Source: CBDCUW01 sp965222745
Lineage (GTDB): Bacteria; Planctomycetota; Planctomycetia; Pirellulales; Pirellulaceae
Length of the DNA stretch: 64,000 nt
NCBI GenBank assembly: GCA_965222745.1
Contig: CBDCUW010000003.1
Span: 62,001-126,000, forward strand
Direction: 5' to 3'
Part shown: positions 29,501-37,676 of the stretch, one piece after another
Numbering within the stretch: position 1 is the first letter of the stretch
How the letters are laid out: each line of letters begins with the position of its first letter
Translations under genes and position numbers: made by a program
The notes under the pieces: model-generated
What the model was told of the DNA's origin: nothing
Database searches by the model: none
What the model saw: the letters and a program-made list of their open reading frames with translations, nothing else

Positions 29501-31711
29501 TTAATACTCGTTTCCTGTGGCATCGGAATCGACGGCCGCGGCGGTCATGGAAGCCTTGACCACTTGTCGAACCTGGCGGGTCGCGATTTCCTGTTTCAAT
29601 CGCGCGATCGCTTCGGCAGTCGGCATGCTGCCGAGATCGCCGTCAATGCGGTCTCGCAGCGCCACCTGGCCCGCTTCGGCCTCCTTGGGACCGACCACCG
29701 CCATATAGTTGACCAGTTCCAGTTGCGCATTGCGGATCTTTGCCTGCACCTTACCGCCGGTGGAATCGACGGTGACCTTCAACTCCGCTTCCTCCAGTTG
29801 CCGGGCAACCTGGACGGCGTAGTCAAGCGACTTGTCGCTGAGCGGTAGGACACGAACCTGTTCGGGCGACAGCCAAAGTGGAAACGCGCCGGCAAAGTGT
29901 TCGATCAGCATTCCAGTAAAACGTTCCAACGACCCAAACGGTGCGCGGTGAATCATCACCGGGCGATGGGTACTATTGTCGCTGCCGGCATATTCCAACT
30001 TGAACCGCTCGGGCAAGTTGTAGTCCAGCTGCACGGTGCCAAGTTGCCAAGACCGTCCGATGCAATCGCGGACCATGAAATCGGCCTTGGGACCGTAGAA
30101 CGCCGCCTCACCTTCCTCCTCGTTGTACTCCAGTCCCGATTGCTGCATCACACCGCGCAGCGCGTCCTCGGCCTGATTCCAATTCTCTTCGCTGCCAACG
30201 TACTTGTCGCTGTCGGGATCGCGCAAGGAGAGTTGGACGCGGTAGTCACTGAGTCCGACCGATTCCAACACGAAGCTGGTCAGATCGATGGTGGATTGAA
30301 ATTCCGCTTCGACCTGGTCGGCAGTGCAAAAGATATGGGCGTCGTCTTGAGTGAACCCGCGGACCCGCAGCATCCCGTTCAGTTCGCCCGTTTGTTCATG
30401 ACGATAGACCGTTCCGAATTCAAACAGCCGCAGCGGCAGTTGGCGATAGCTTCGCGGCTGGGCACTGAAAATCTGGCAGTGATGCGGACAATTCATCGGT
30501 TTGAGCAGATACCGTTCGTTGACCACCTGCCAGCGGTGCAGCACCTCTCGTTTCGCTTCGGCCGAAGCGGAAGGTTTGTAGTCGGGCAATTCAACCCCCA
30601 AAGCCTCGACAGCCGCCATCAACTTCTCTTCGCCGTCGGCGTCAATCGTGCCCTCCTGCAACCGTTGGCTCCAGGCATCCAGAAGTCCGCCCACTTCGCT
30701 TCCGAAAAGTGGATGGAATTGGCTATCGCGATAGTAGGGAAAATGCCCGCTCGTTTCGTACATTTCCACACGTCCGATGTGCGGACTGAAAACTGGGTCA
30801 TAACCTCGCGCCAGCAGTTCTTTGCGCAAAAAATCTTCCAGCGTGACACGTACCCGCGCGCCCTTGGGCAACCACAAGCACAGTCCGGGGCCGACATCGG
30901 GGATGATCGAAAACAGCCCGTGTTGTTTGCCCAGCACCCGATGATCGCGCCGTTTCGCCTCCTCGATCTGTTCCAAGTAGGCCTTCAGTTCTTTCTTGTC
31001 GAAGAAGGCGGTACCGTACAGCCGTTGCAGTTGCCGGCCTTTCACGTCACCTTTCCAATGCGAACCAGCAACGCTCATCAGCTTGATCGCCTTGATCTTG
31101 CCGGCATCGGGAATGTGAGGCCCGCGGCACAAGTCCACAAACTCGCCTTGCCGATAGAAACTGACGGTTGCCTGATCGGCCAGCCCAGTGTCGATGTGTT
31201 CGACCTTCAAGTCCTGGTCCAAGTCATCGCAAAGTTTGCGGGCTTCGTCGCGATCGAGGATGAACCGCTCGAATGGTTCCTTGTCCTTGATGATCTTCTT
31301 GATCTCTGCCTCGATTTTGGGAAAGTCATCTTCGCTGATCTTTTCCGGGATATCGAAGTCGTAATAAAAACCGCCCTCGGTGGTTGGTCCGAACGCCAGC
31401 GACACGCCCTTGTACAAACGCATCACGGCGCGAGCCATCACGTGGGCTGCGGAATGTCGCAGAACGTCCAACGCGTCACGGTCTCGGTTGGTCAGCAATT
31501 TCAGCGACAACGGGCCGGAGCCTTCGGACAATTCGCCCAACGGTCGGTCGGCATCGACGATTTTCCCCGATACTTCGGCAGCGATCACGCTGCGGGCCAG
31601 ACCCTCACTGATGCTCCGGGCGACATCCATCGCAGTCGTGTGCCCCGGATGCTCTGCGATCTTTCCATCGGGCAATTGAACTTGGACGCTGGAGGCAGAG
31701 GCAGTACTCAT
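29501..31711 (-). CDS. thrS: Threonyl-tRNA synthetase
   Basis: 736 residues, class II synthetase charging tRNA-Thr. Order: TGS domain (about 8-70), the HxxxH editing domain with RHSAAHVMARAV and later the SAD motif C-x-G-P-H (DLCRGPHIPD), the catalytic core with motif 2 (FGTVYRHEQTGELNGMLRVR) and motif 3 (HRAPFGSLERF), zinc ligands including MNCPHH, and the anticodon-binding domain at the C-terminus. It is longer than the usual 640 residues because about 60 residues are inserted between RDSQF and YLLKPMNCP (around residues 340-400). The reading frame is otherwise regular. Confidence 0.95.
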   Translation of the reverse strand: MSTASASSVQVQLPDGKIAEHPGHTTAMDVARSISEGLARSVIAAEVSGKIVDADRPLGELSEGSGPLSLKLLTNRDRDALDVLRHSAAHVMARAVMRLYKGVSLAFGPTTEGGFYYDFDIPEKISEDDFPKIEAEIKKIIKDKEPFERFILDRDEARKLCDDLDQDLKVEHIDTGLADQATVSFYRQGEFVDLCRGPHIPDAGKIKAIKLMSVAGSHWKGDVKGRQLQRLYGTAFFDKKELKAYLEQIEEAKRRDHRVLGKQHGLFSIIPDVGPGLCLWLPKGARVRVTLEDFLRKELLARGYDPVFSPHIGRVEMYETSGHFPYYRDSQFHPLFGSEVGGLLDAWSQRLQEGTIDADGEEKLMAAVEALGVELPDYKPSASAEAKREVLHRWQVVNERYLLKPMNCPHHCQIFSAQPRSYRQLPLRLFEFGTVYRHEQTGELNGMLRVRGFTQDDAHIFCTADQVEAEFQSTIDLTSFVLESVGLSDYRVQLSLRDPDSDKYVGSEENWNQAEDALRGVMQQSGLEYNEEEGEAAFYGPKADFMVRDCIGRSWQLGTVQLDYNLPERFKLEYAGSDNSTHRPVMIHRAPFGSLERFTGMLIEHFAGAFPLWLSPEQVRVLPLSDKSLDYAVQVARQLEEAELKVTVDSTGGKVQAKIRNAQLELVNYMAVVGPKEAEAGQVALRDRIDGDLGSMPTAEAIARLKQEIATRQVRQVVKASMTAAAVDSDATGNEY

Positions 31712-31867
31712 GACAACATTTCATTCTGTTGGTGGTGAACCGGATCGCGCAGGTACGAGATGCGCGTATGTCCCCCAAAGAGGATGATGGGAGCGCTACC
31801 AGAACGTCAATCCCGAATGGAGAGACACCACACACCGGGCCCAGGATCGGGGGTGAGATTCTCCCGC

Positions 31868-32134
31868 TCAGCGATAAACGTCGACCGCTTTGACCGTTGC
31901 ACATGTCCCCTTGTAGACAACCTGGTCTCCGGGCTGGAGTTGGCGGACTTTGTCCCATCCGCCACCGATCGGCCAGAGATCGGCTTGGGGTTCGCTTGGG
32001 CGTGCGATCACAAATCGACCTGGATGAAGACAGATCATGATCGCTTCGCAGGATTCAAGCGAAAGTTCGTCCAGCGAATCGGGGCACTGCCGGTCGGTGG
32101 AAGGAGAGGTCGGTGAAGGGGGCGTATTGATCAT
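31868..32134 (-). CDS. Small conserved-looking hypothetical protein
   Basis: 88 residues from the ATG at 32134; a longer frame from 32173 adds 13. A Pro/Ser/Thr-rich N-terminus is followed by ICLHPGRFVIARPSEPQADL and VRQLQPGDQVVYKGTCATVK, which looks like a small SH3-like beta barrel ('L.pGd.V'). Composition and codon use are protein-like. No family is recognised. It lies divergent to the next gene. Confidence 0.5.
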   Translation of the reverse strand: MINTPPSPTSPSTDRQCPDSLDELSLESCEAIMICLHPGRFVIARPSEPQADLWPIGGGWDKVRQLQPGDQVVYKGTCATVKAVDVYR

Positions 32135-32216
32135 GGGCGGATGATCCGCCAGTTTGTTGACACGTCTGGTCACCGACCGGAAACCGTTTTATTCGTTTTC
32201 TTCTGTCCATCTTACC

Positions 32217-32831
32217 GTGCTGTCTCCCATTTCGCCGCCGTCCTCGGTCGATCAAACACCCATCCCCGCCGAAACCCGCCGCCAAATCGAGACGGCTCGC
32301 CGGCGGATCGAAGCGTTTCAAGACAGGTGGGATCGACCGCAAATCGAACAGTTTGTTGCCGCGGATTACGAGTTGGTTTATCAGACGTTGGTGTGGACGC
32401 TACGAGCGCAACCAATGCTGGGCCGTCGATTCCTGGAATGGGGTTGTGGTTTTGCGGTCGTCAGCGCCCTGGCGGCCAGCCTTGAGTTGGATGCGATCGG
32501 CATCGAAGCAGAAACCGACCTCCTCGATCAAGGCCGCAAGACGGTTCAAGCTTGGGACGTCGAAGTGGAACTGGTGCACGGAGACTTTCTGCCTGCCGGT
32601 TCCCAGCGGTTGGCCCACGACGCGAACCTGCCCAGCCTTGGTCATCGCGTCGAATGTGCGTACCCCAAACTTGGATTGGACCTGGATGACTTTGCCATCG
32701 TCTACGCGTACCCTTGGCCCGGCGAAGACGACTTTCACGAACACGTCTTCGACGTTTACGGCCAGGTCGGCGCGCTGATGATGCTGTTTTGCGGACCCAA
32801 CGATGTTCGGCTGTGGCGAAAAACTTCGTAG
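32217..32831 (+). CDS. SAM-dependent methyltransferase-like protein
   Basis: About 204 residues if the GTG at 32217 is used; the frame is open back to 32154, which would overlap the divergent gene. GRRFLEWGCGFAVVSALAAS is the SAM-binding glycine loop, IGIEAETDLLDQGRK is the acidic second motif, and ELVHGDFLPAGS the third. A basic helix (RRQIETARRRIEAFQDRW) precedes. FAIVYAYPWPGEDDFHEHVFD occupies the position of motif IV. The substrate is unknown. Confidence 0.65.
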   Translation: MLSPISPPSSVDQTPIPAETRRQIETARRRIEAFQDRWDRPQIEQFVAADYELVYQTLVWTLRAQPMLGRRFLEWGCGFAVVSALAASLELDAIGIEAETDLLDQGRKTVQAWDVEVELVHGDFLPAGSQRLAHDANLPSLGHRVECAYPKLGLDLDDFAIVYAYPWPGEDDFHEHVFDVYGQVGALMMLFCGPNDVRLWRKTS

Positions 32832-33069
32832 CCCAGGCCAGGCTCGAAGGTAGCGAAACTCGCCAACGCTTTCGGCAGACCGGGATTCTTCTTACGCACC
32901 TTTGGCCCCAAGAATGAATCCTGGTCGCTTCACCGATTTCCCTGCTCGGACAGTTTCATCCGATGAGCGTGCCCGCCCCTTCCCACGGCTCTTCGCTTGG
33001 CAACGCCGGCGAAAACCGGTAGAACAGCATCAGTTGACGGAATTCGTTTTCTCCATTTGCCCGATTGAT

Positions 33070-33612
33070 ATGTTCTACCTGTTGACGTTGTTGGTGGCCG
33101 CCAGCCGGTTTTTGCCCCATCCTCCCAATGTTGCTTGCCTGGGTGCGTTGGGTCTGTTTGCGGGCTGCTACATGGTGGGGCGTCGGGCCTACCTGGTTCC
33201 GATCGCCGTGCTGTTGCTCAGCGATATCGTCGGACACTTGCTGGGCGTGCCAGGGATGGGTTTTTACAATCCGCTGACGATGATGATGGTCTACGCCGGT
33301 GCTTTGGCAGCGGTACCGATCGGGCGGTGGATGGCGTCAAATCAAAAGTGGATGCGATTTCCAGTCGGGTCGCTGGCCGCTTCCTGTTGTTTCTTCTTGC
33401 TCAGCAACTTCGGTGTTTGGCTGGGAGGCTGGTACGCGATGACAGGTGCCGGGTTGCTGGCTTGCTACACCAACGCGATTCCGTTCTTTGGTTACACAGC
33501 GATCGGCGATCTGCTGTTCACCGCGATCCTATTCGGTTGCTGGCAGTGGTCGCGGCAGGGAGAGCTGCTGCCTAACAGCAAACAACTGGCTCCAGTACCC
33601 GCTACCTCCTGA
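33070..33612 (+). CDS. DUF6580-like integral membrane protein
   Basis: 180 residues from the ATG at 33070, chosen because it begins directly with the first membrane helix (MFYLLTLLVAASRFLPHPPN). Five or six hydrophobic segments follow, including YLVPIAVLLLSDIVGHLLG and the FFGYTAIGDLLFTAILFG end. RFLPHPPNVACLGALGLFAG resembles the 'R..PHp.NftPv.A..LF.G' start of DUF6580 putative transporters. The transported substrate is unknown. Confidence 0.7.
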   Translation: MFYLLTLLVAASRFLPHPPNVACLGALGLFAGCYMVGRRAYLVPIAVLLLSDIVGHLLGVPGMGFYNPLTMMMVYAGALAAVPIGRWMASNQKWMRFPVGSLAASCCFFLLSNFGVWLGGWYAMTGAGLLACYTNAIPFFGYTAIGDLLFTAILFGCWQWSRQGELLPNSKQLAPVPATS

Positions 33613-33625
33613 GCGGCGGTTCATC

Positions 33626-33715
33626 GTAGGCCGGCTTGTCCGCTCCTGGCATCGCGCAGCGACTTCGGAGAAGTCGCCGACACAGGATTGCCGACTTAGG
33701 GACAAGTCGGCCTAC
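33626..33715. repeat. Hybrid intergenic repeat (family A arms, family B core)
   Basis: Begins GTAGGCCGGCTTGTCC and ends GGGACAAGTCGGCCTAC like other family-A pairs, but the middle contains CGACTTCGGAGAAGTCG, a palindrome resembling the TTCGGAGAA core of family B. Confidence 0.7.
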
Positions 33716-33999
33716 TGGGCTCCCATCTTCTCTATTTTGCCACCTCAGAAAACTTTCTGGTAACGTTTTTTTGAGTGGGGCGAGTTGGCGCAAGTGCTTT
33801 TGTCGTCAGCGATATCGTCGTGCCGAAATTGCCAAGTCGGGAAAAGTTTCGTAATTATCCCCGCCGTCCCCCTTTACCTAATCGTGATCTTTTCGATGCT
33901 TTTTGCCCAAGCCCAAGGTTGGCTTGGAAGCACGGAAGGGGCGAACCTATTCAAAAGGCCCCGTTTTTTCGGTTCTTTTCGACCAAATCGGAGATCTGG

Positions 34000-34575
34000 A
34001 TGCGTACTCTAGCTTTGATCGTTGCAAGTTTTTCGGCCGTCATTTTTGCCGGTGTCTCGTCGGCACAGAACGTCGTATCTACTGCTGGGCAACAGACTTA
34101 CGTCTGTCCCAAGTGTGGAAAAGTGCACGTCCGCAACGTCACCGTGCCGACCAGCACGTCCGCCACGACCACTCCCAGCACGTCTTCTTCGGTGCGGACG
34201 GTGTCCTACCGCCCTGCGACGACCTCCTACAAGCCGGTGGCGTCGACCTCGTCGATGCGAGCGACCGGCGGGGTGACCAATGTGCTTGGTTCGCTGAACG
34301 CACAACGGGCTCGACAGGGCCTCTTCAGCCTGATCTATGATCCGCAGTTGCAGGCGGTGGCGGAGCGTCGGGCGCGGCGGATGGCTGCGTCGGGCTACAA
34401 GAATCATCCTCCTGGATCGTTCGCGCCCGGTCGATATGAAGGAGTGGGTTGGTCCAGTTCTTACTCGCCGTCAAAAGTGTCTGCATGCTTCACCAGCGAT
34501 ACCCGGATGCGATACGCCGGAGCCGCGATGGCGACCGGCCGAGACGGAGTTTATTTCGCAGTGGTCTATCGCTAG
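34000..34575 (+). CDS. Secreted CAP/SCP-like domain protein
   Basis: 191 residues. The ATG at 34000 gives the signal peptide MRTLALIVASFSAVIFAGVSSA; the frame is open much further upstream but without protein-like sequence. A zinc-ribbon-like YVCPKCGKVH follows, then a Ser/Thr-rich linker and a CAP-like domain (LGSLNAQRARQGLFSLIYDP, LQAVAERRARRMAASG, RYEGVGWSS, RYAGAAMATGRDGVYFAVVYR). CAP proteins are secreted and of varied function. The 387 bases upstream hold only the hybrid repeat. Confidence 0.75.
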   Translation: MRTLALIVASFSAVIFAGVSSAQNVVSTAGQQTYVCPKCGKVHVRNVTVPTSTSATTTPSTSSSVRTVSYRPATTSYKPVASTSSMRATGGVTNVLGSLNAQRARQGLFSLIYDPQLQAVAERRARRMAASGYKNHPPGSFAPGRYEGVGWSSSYSPSKVSACFTSDTRMRYAGAAMATGRDGVYFAVVYR

Positions 34576-34580
34576 GCCCG

Positions 34581-35405
34581 GTGGTCCGCGCCACGTCGCG
34601 GTGCCTGACGATTGCTTTTGTTTGGTGCTGTGTCTTCTGCGGCATCGTCGTTGCCCAGCAACCTTTGCCTTCGGCAACGACGACTTCGCCATCGGCGATC
34701 AGCGAGGACCGGGCTCGCGCTTCGGTCCAGTGGCTTGCCAGTCTTGCTCTTGAAAAGCTGCCGCAAACTTTTCATGGAGACAAAGACTGGGGCGACCAAA
34801 AGAAGCTTTGGGCCGGCGTCAAAGTCAAGTTCGACGGGTTGCGGCCCAAGACCCACCGGCGTTGGCGCGAGGTGAATCATGGCCGTTGGTTGCGGTACCA
34901 GGTCAAATTGCCCGATCCATCCCGACCTGACGCCGCCGAGGCGACGGTGCACAACGTCGTCGCCACGACCGATCCGCAAAGCGGTCAGCAACGTTGGCAG
35001 ATCGATTCGTCGATCACTGCCCCGATGACGTTCACGGCGCAGATCCAACGTTGGAATCTGGGCGTCAAGCTCTACAGTGTCACGATTCACGGCAGCATGC
35101 GGTTGCGTCTGGTTTCCACGATGTCGGTTGGCTTTGTCGCCGACTACCTGGAAGTGCCACCGGCGCTGGTGGTCGATCCCCAAATGCAGCGGGCGCATCT
35201 GGTTTTGGAAAATTTTAGAGTCAACCGGGTCAGCAAGGTCGGTGGCGAGGTTGCCCAGCAGTGGGGCGAGTTGATGGAAGAAGTGATTCGCGATCGCTTT
35301 CTGCACAAACAAAACGAAAAACTGACCGCCAAGCTCAACAGAGCAATCGATAAAGAACGAGACGATCTGCGTCTTTCGCTGGCCGAGTGGTTTGAGAGTT
35401 GGTGA
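34581..35405 (+). CDS. Conserved secreted protein of unknown function
   Basis: 274 residues if the GTG at 34581 is the start, five bases after the previous stop; it gives the signal peptide VVRATSRCLTIAFVWCCVFCGIVVA. The mature protein is a beta-rich domain (GVKVKFDGLRPKTHRRWREV, QIQRWNLGVKLYSVTIHG) ending in charged helices. No family is recognised. It is probably co-transcribed with the CAP-like gene and located in the periplasm. Confidence 0.65.
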   Translation: MVRATSRCLTIAFVWCCVFCGIVVAQQPLPSATTTSPSAISEDRARASVQWLASLALEKLPQTFHGDKDWGDQKKLWAGVKVKFDGLRPKTHRRWREVNHGRWLRYQVKLPDPSRPDAAEATVHNVVATTDPQSGQQRWQIDSSITAPMTFTAQIQRWNLGVKLYSVTIHGSMRLRLVSTMSVGFVADYLEVPPALVVDPQMQRAHLVLENFRVNRVSKVGGEVAQQWGELMEEVIRDRFLHKQNEKLTAKLNRAIDKERDDLRLSLAEWFESW

Positions 35406-35408
35406 CGT

Positions 35409-37676
35409 TCAAACGATTCCCCAGCGACGGCGGAGAAACCATTCCGCACAAAGCGGCACGGCAAACAGGGCGAAGACAATCCAGCCGCTCAGGGGGCCGT
35501 CGCCGAGTCTGAATTTTTCGACGATCGGCGTTTCGGCTTGTTGGCGACGGCCCGCAATCGTTTCCACCAAAGCGTCGATTTCATCCGGCGAAAAAGCAGC
35601 GCCGCCATGTTCGGCCGTCAATTGGGCCAACTGCCGAAGGTAAACAGGATCGGCCATCGGACGTTCCAATTCGCGACTCTGATCGATCGCTTGGAATGGT
35701 AGTTCTTCAGCCGCCAAGGAGGAGTTTTCGTCGGCGGGTCGAACTCGCAAGCGATAGATTCCCGCTGCCAGTTTCGGCAGTTGGCCGCGAATCGCACCCG
35801 AATTTCCACCGCCGTCGCTGCTGACCGCGACCGGTTTCGCCTCTCCCGATTCGTCAATCACCTCGGCAACCAATTCCACCGGTTGCGTGGTTTCGTCAAG
35901 CGATTGCACACTGGCACGGAACTCGGGTGGGTGATCGAGATCAAAACGTCGCGAATCGGTTTCGATCAAGATTTTGTCGCCGCCTGTATTTTCGCGAGCG
36001 AGCAACCACAGAATCAGTTGTCGCCAGAAACGTTTGTGCGTATCCCGCTGACCGGCGCGCCACCAACGATAGGTGGAATCAAACGCCAGCGCGGCGGTTC
36101 GTCCTCGGCCGTATTCGCCCACCACCAGCAACGGTTTTTTTTGAGGCGATTCCAGTAGCACTTGGATTCCCGGCGCGACCTTGGGAGCAAGCAGGTCGTT
36201 GGCCCCCAACTGTGGCGGAAGCTGCTGCCACCGCGTCGCCGGCGATTCGCCGCCCAGGTCGGTGATCGGATGACTGCGGACAAGTTCCGTGGGAACGGGC
36301 CCTGGAAGGTGGCCTTGCCGATCATCGCGAGGCTGGCGAACGTCTCGTCGCCGAGCCGGATCCATGCGAACCGGAATCGCATCAGCGAGCGGCGACGAAG
36401 CATATCCGCCGGCTCCGTACGTTTGATATCCGCCCAGGGTCACCAGCCCCGCGCCACCGGAGACAGCTTCGGCCAGTTGGCGAAGCTGCTGGTCGCCCAG
36501 CGCGTCGGCATCGAGGTCGCCGATGACGTAAACGTCAAAGCGACCGGGGCGAAACCAGTTTTCAAAATCGATGGGCCAAGAGCTGGCGGTATCGGCGGGG
36601 ATCCACTGGTAAGTCAAATCGAGGTCTTGAAAGCGGCGCAAAGATCGGCTGATCCGCGTTTGTTCCTCGCGCACCTCCCCTTCCAAATACAGAATTCGCC
36701 CACCCCCTTCGCGAACGTCAACGAAGGCCAGCTGAGTGTTGTTGACGGTAACCAATTCGCCTTCCTGGGTCGCCGCTTCGACTTTCAGCCGATACGTCCC
36801 CGGCGGCGGCGCGATCACCGGGATCGAAAGCGCGGTCACGTCGTTTGATTTTCTGGAGATCGCTCGTCGATTGGCCGCCTCGGTGACTGTTCCATGGGAA
36901 TCGACCCAGGAAAGGGTCACCGGTACTTCCACACCGGAAAGCCCGCGCGTCTGAACTTCGAATTCGATGATCACTTCGTTTCCGGCAAACAACTGAAAGC
37001 TTTCAGCCAGCGTTTCGATGGCAACATCACGGGAGGCCGATTCGCCGCCGGCCGGACCAATCGGCACACACCAAAGCGGCACGCCCAGCGAGTTCAATGT
37101 CTCGATCACTCGCTGCGCTCCGGTACCTTGAACGGGAGCAGTCTGTGTGCCGTCGCCCATCAGCACCACGCCCGCGATCGGCTGTCCTTCAGCCGCACTG
37201 ATGGTTGCCAGCGCAGCAGCTGCAAGGTCGGTCAAGTCTCCGTCGGGTGATTCTGAATCGAGCGCCGTCGGACGATGATCGGCCAGCGGGCGAGCCGCCT
37301 TGTCATAGGCCAGCAAGCGAATCGAAAGGGATTCATCCAGTCCGGCCAGTCCGGCGGCAAGTTTTTGCCACGATGCTTGCTGGGTAGTCCAACGGTCGCT
37401 TCCGTCCCCGTCGGGAAGTGTCATGCTGCGCGACGTGTCGACCGCAACAACAAGCGACGCCTCAGCAGGCCGCGTGTCCGTTTTTAACAGCGCGGGTCGA
37501 AACACGGCCAACAACAGTGCCGCGGCCGCCACACTGCGAAGCAAGATCAAGCGGCGGCGATGGGCAGGGTTGTCGGTCGGCGGTGTGACCCACACGATCA
37601 ACAACAACGTTGCGGCAGTCACGGCCAACGCCAGCGCCAGCGATCCGTAAATCGGTTCCAACGCAAATGAGGTCAT
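35409..37676 (-). CDS. vWA-domain membrane protein with glutamine amidotransferase-like fold
   Basis: 755 residues from the ATG at 37676, which overlaps the upstream stop by four bases. Two N-terminal membrane helices are followed by a vWA domain (VVAVDTSRSMTLPDGDGSD, a MIDAS D-x-S-x-S), a CARDB-like beta region, and a class I glutamine amidotransferase-like domain (GGRILYLEGEVREEQTRI, RFDVYVIGDLDADALG, GGAGLVTLGGYQTYGAGG), closed by a C-terminal membrane helix (WIVFALFAVPLCAEWFLRR). This is the standard last member of planctomycete MoxR-DUF58-BatA clusters of unknown envelope function. Confidence 0.8.
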   Translation of the reverse strand: MTSFALEPIYGSLALALAVTAATLLLIVWVTPPTDNPAHRRRLILLRSVAAAALLLAVFRPALLKTDTRPAEASLVVAVDTSRSMTLPDGDGSDRWTTQQASWQKLAAGLAGLDESLSIRLLAYDKAARPLADHRPTALDSESPDGDLTDLAAAALATISAAEGQPIAGVVLMGDGTQTAPVQGTGAQRVIETLNSLGVPLWCVPIGPAGGESASRDVAIETLAESFQLFAGNEVIIEFEVQTRGLSGVEVPVTLSWVDSHGTVTEAANRRAISRKSNDVTALSIPVIAPPPGTYRLKVEAATQEGELVTVNNTQLAFVDVREGGGRILYLEGEVREEQTRISRSLRRFQDLDLTYQWIPADTASSWPIDFENWFRPGRFDVYVIGDLDADALGDQQLRQLAEAVSGGAGLVTLGGYQTYGAGGYASSPLADAIPVRMDPARRRDVRQPRDDRQGHLPGPVPTELVRSHPITDLGGESPATRWQQLPPQLGANDLLAPKVAPGIQVLLESPQKKPLLVVGEYGRGRTAALAFDSTYRWWRAGQRDTHKRFWRQLILWLLARENTGGDKILIETDSRRFDLDHPPEFRASVQSLDETTQPVELVAEVIDESGEAKPVAVSSDGGGNSGAIRGQLPKLAAGIYRLRVRPADENSSLAAEELPFQAIDQSRELERPMADPVYLRQLAQLTAEHGGAAFSPDEIDALVETIAGRRQQAETPIVEKFRLGDGPLSGWIVFALFAVPLCAEWFLRRRWGIV

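Noticed and set aside
29897..31738. 613-residue open frame antisense to thrS
   Set aside because: It is the high-GC shadow of the thrS frame, has no family resemblance and poor protein-like composition.
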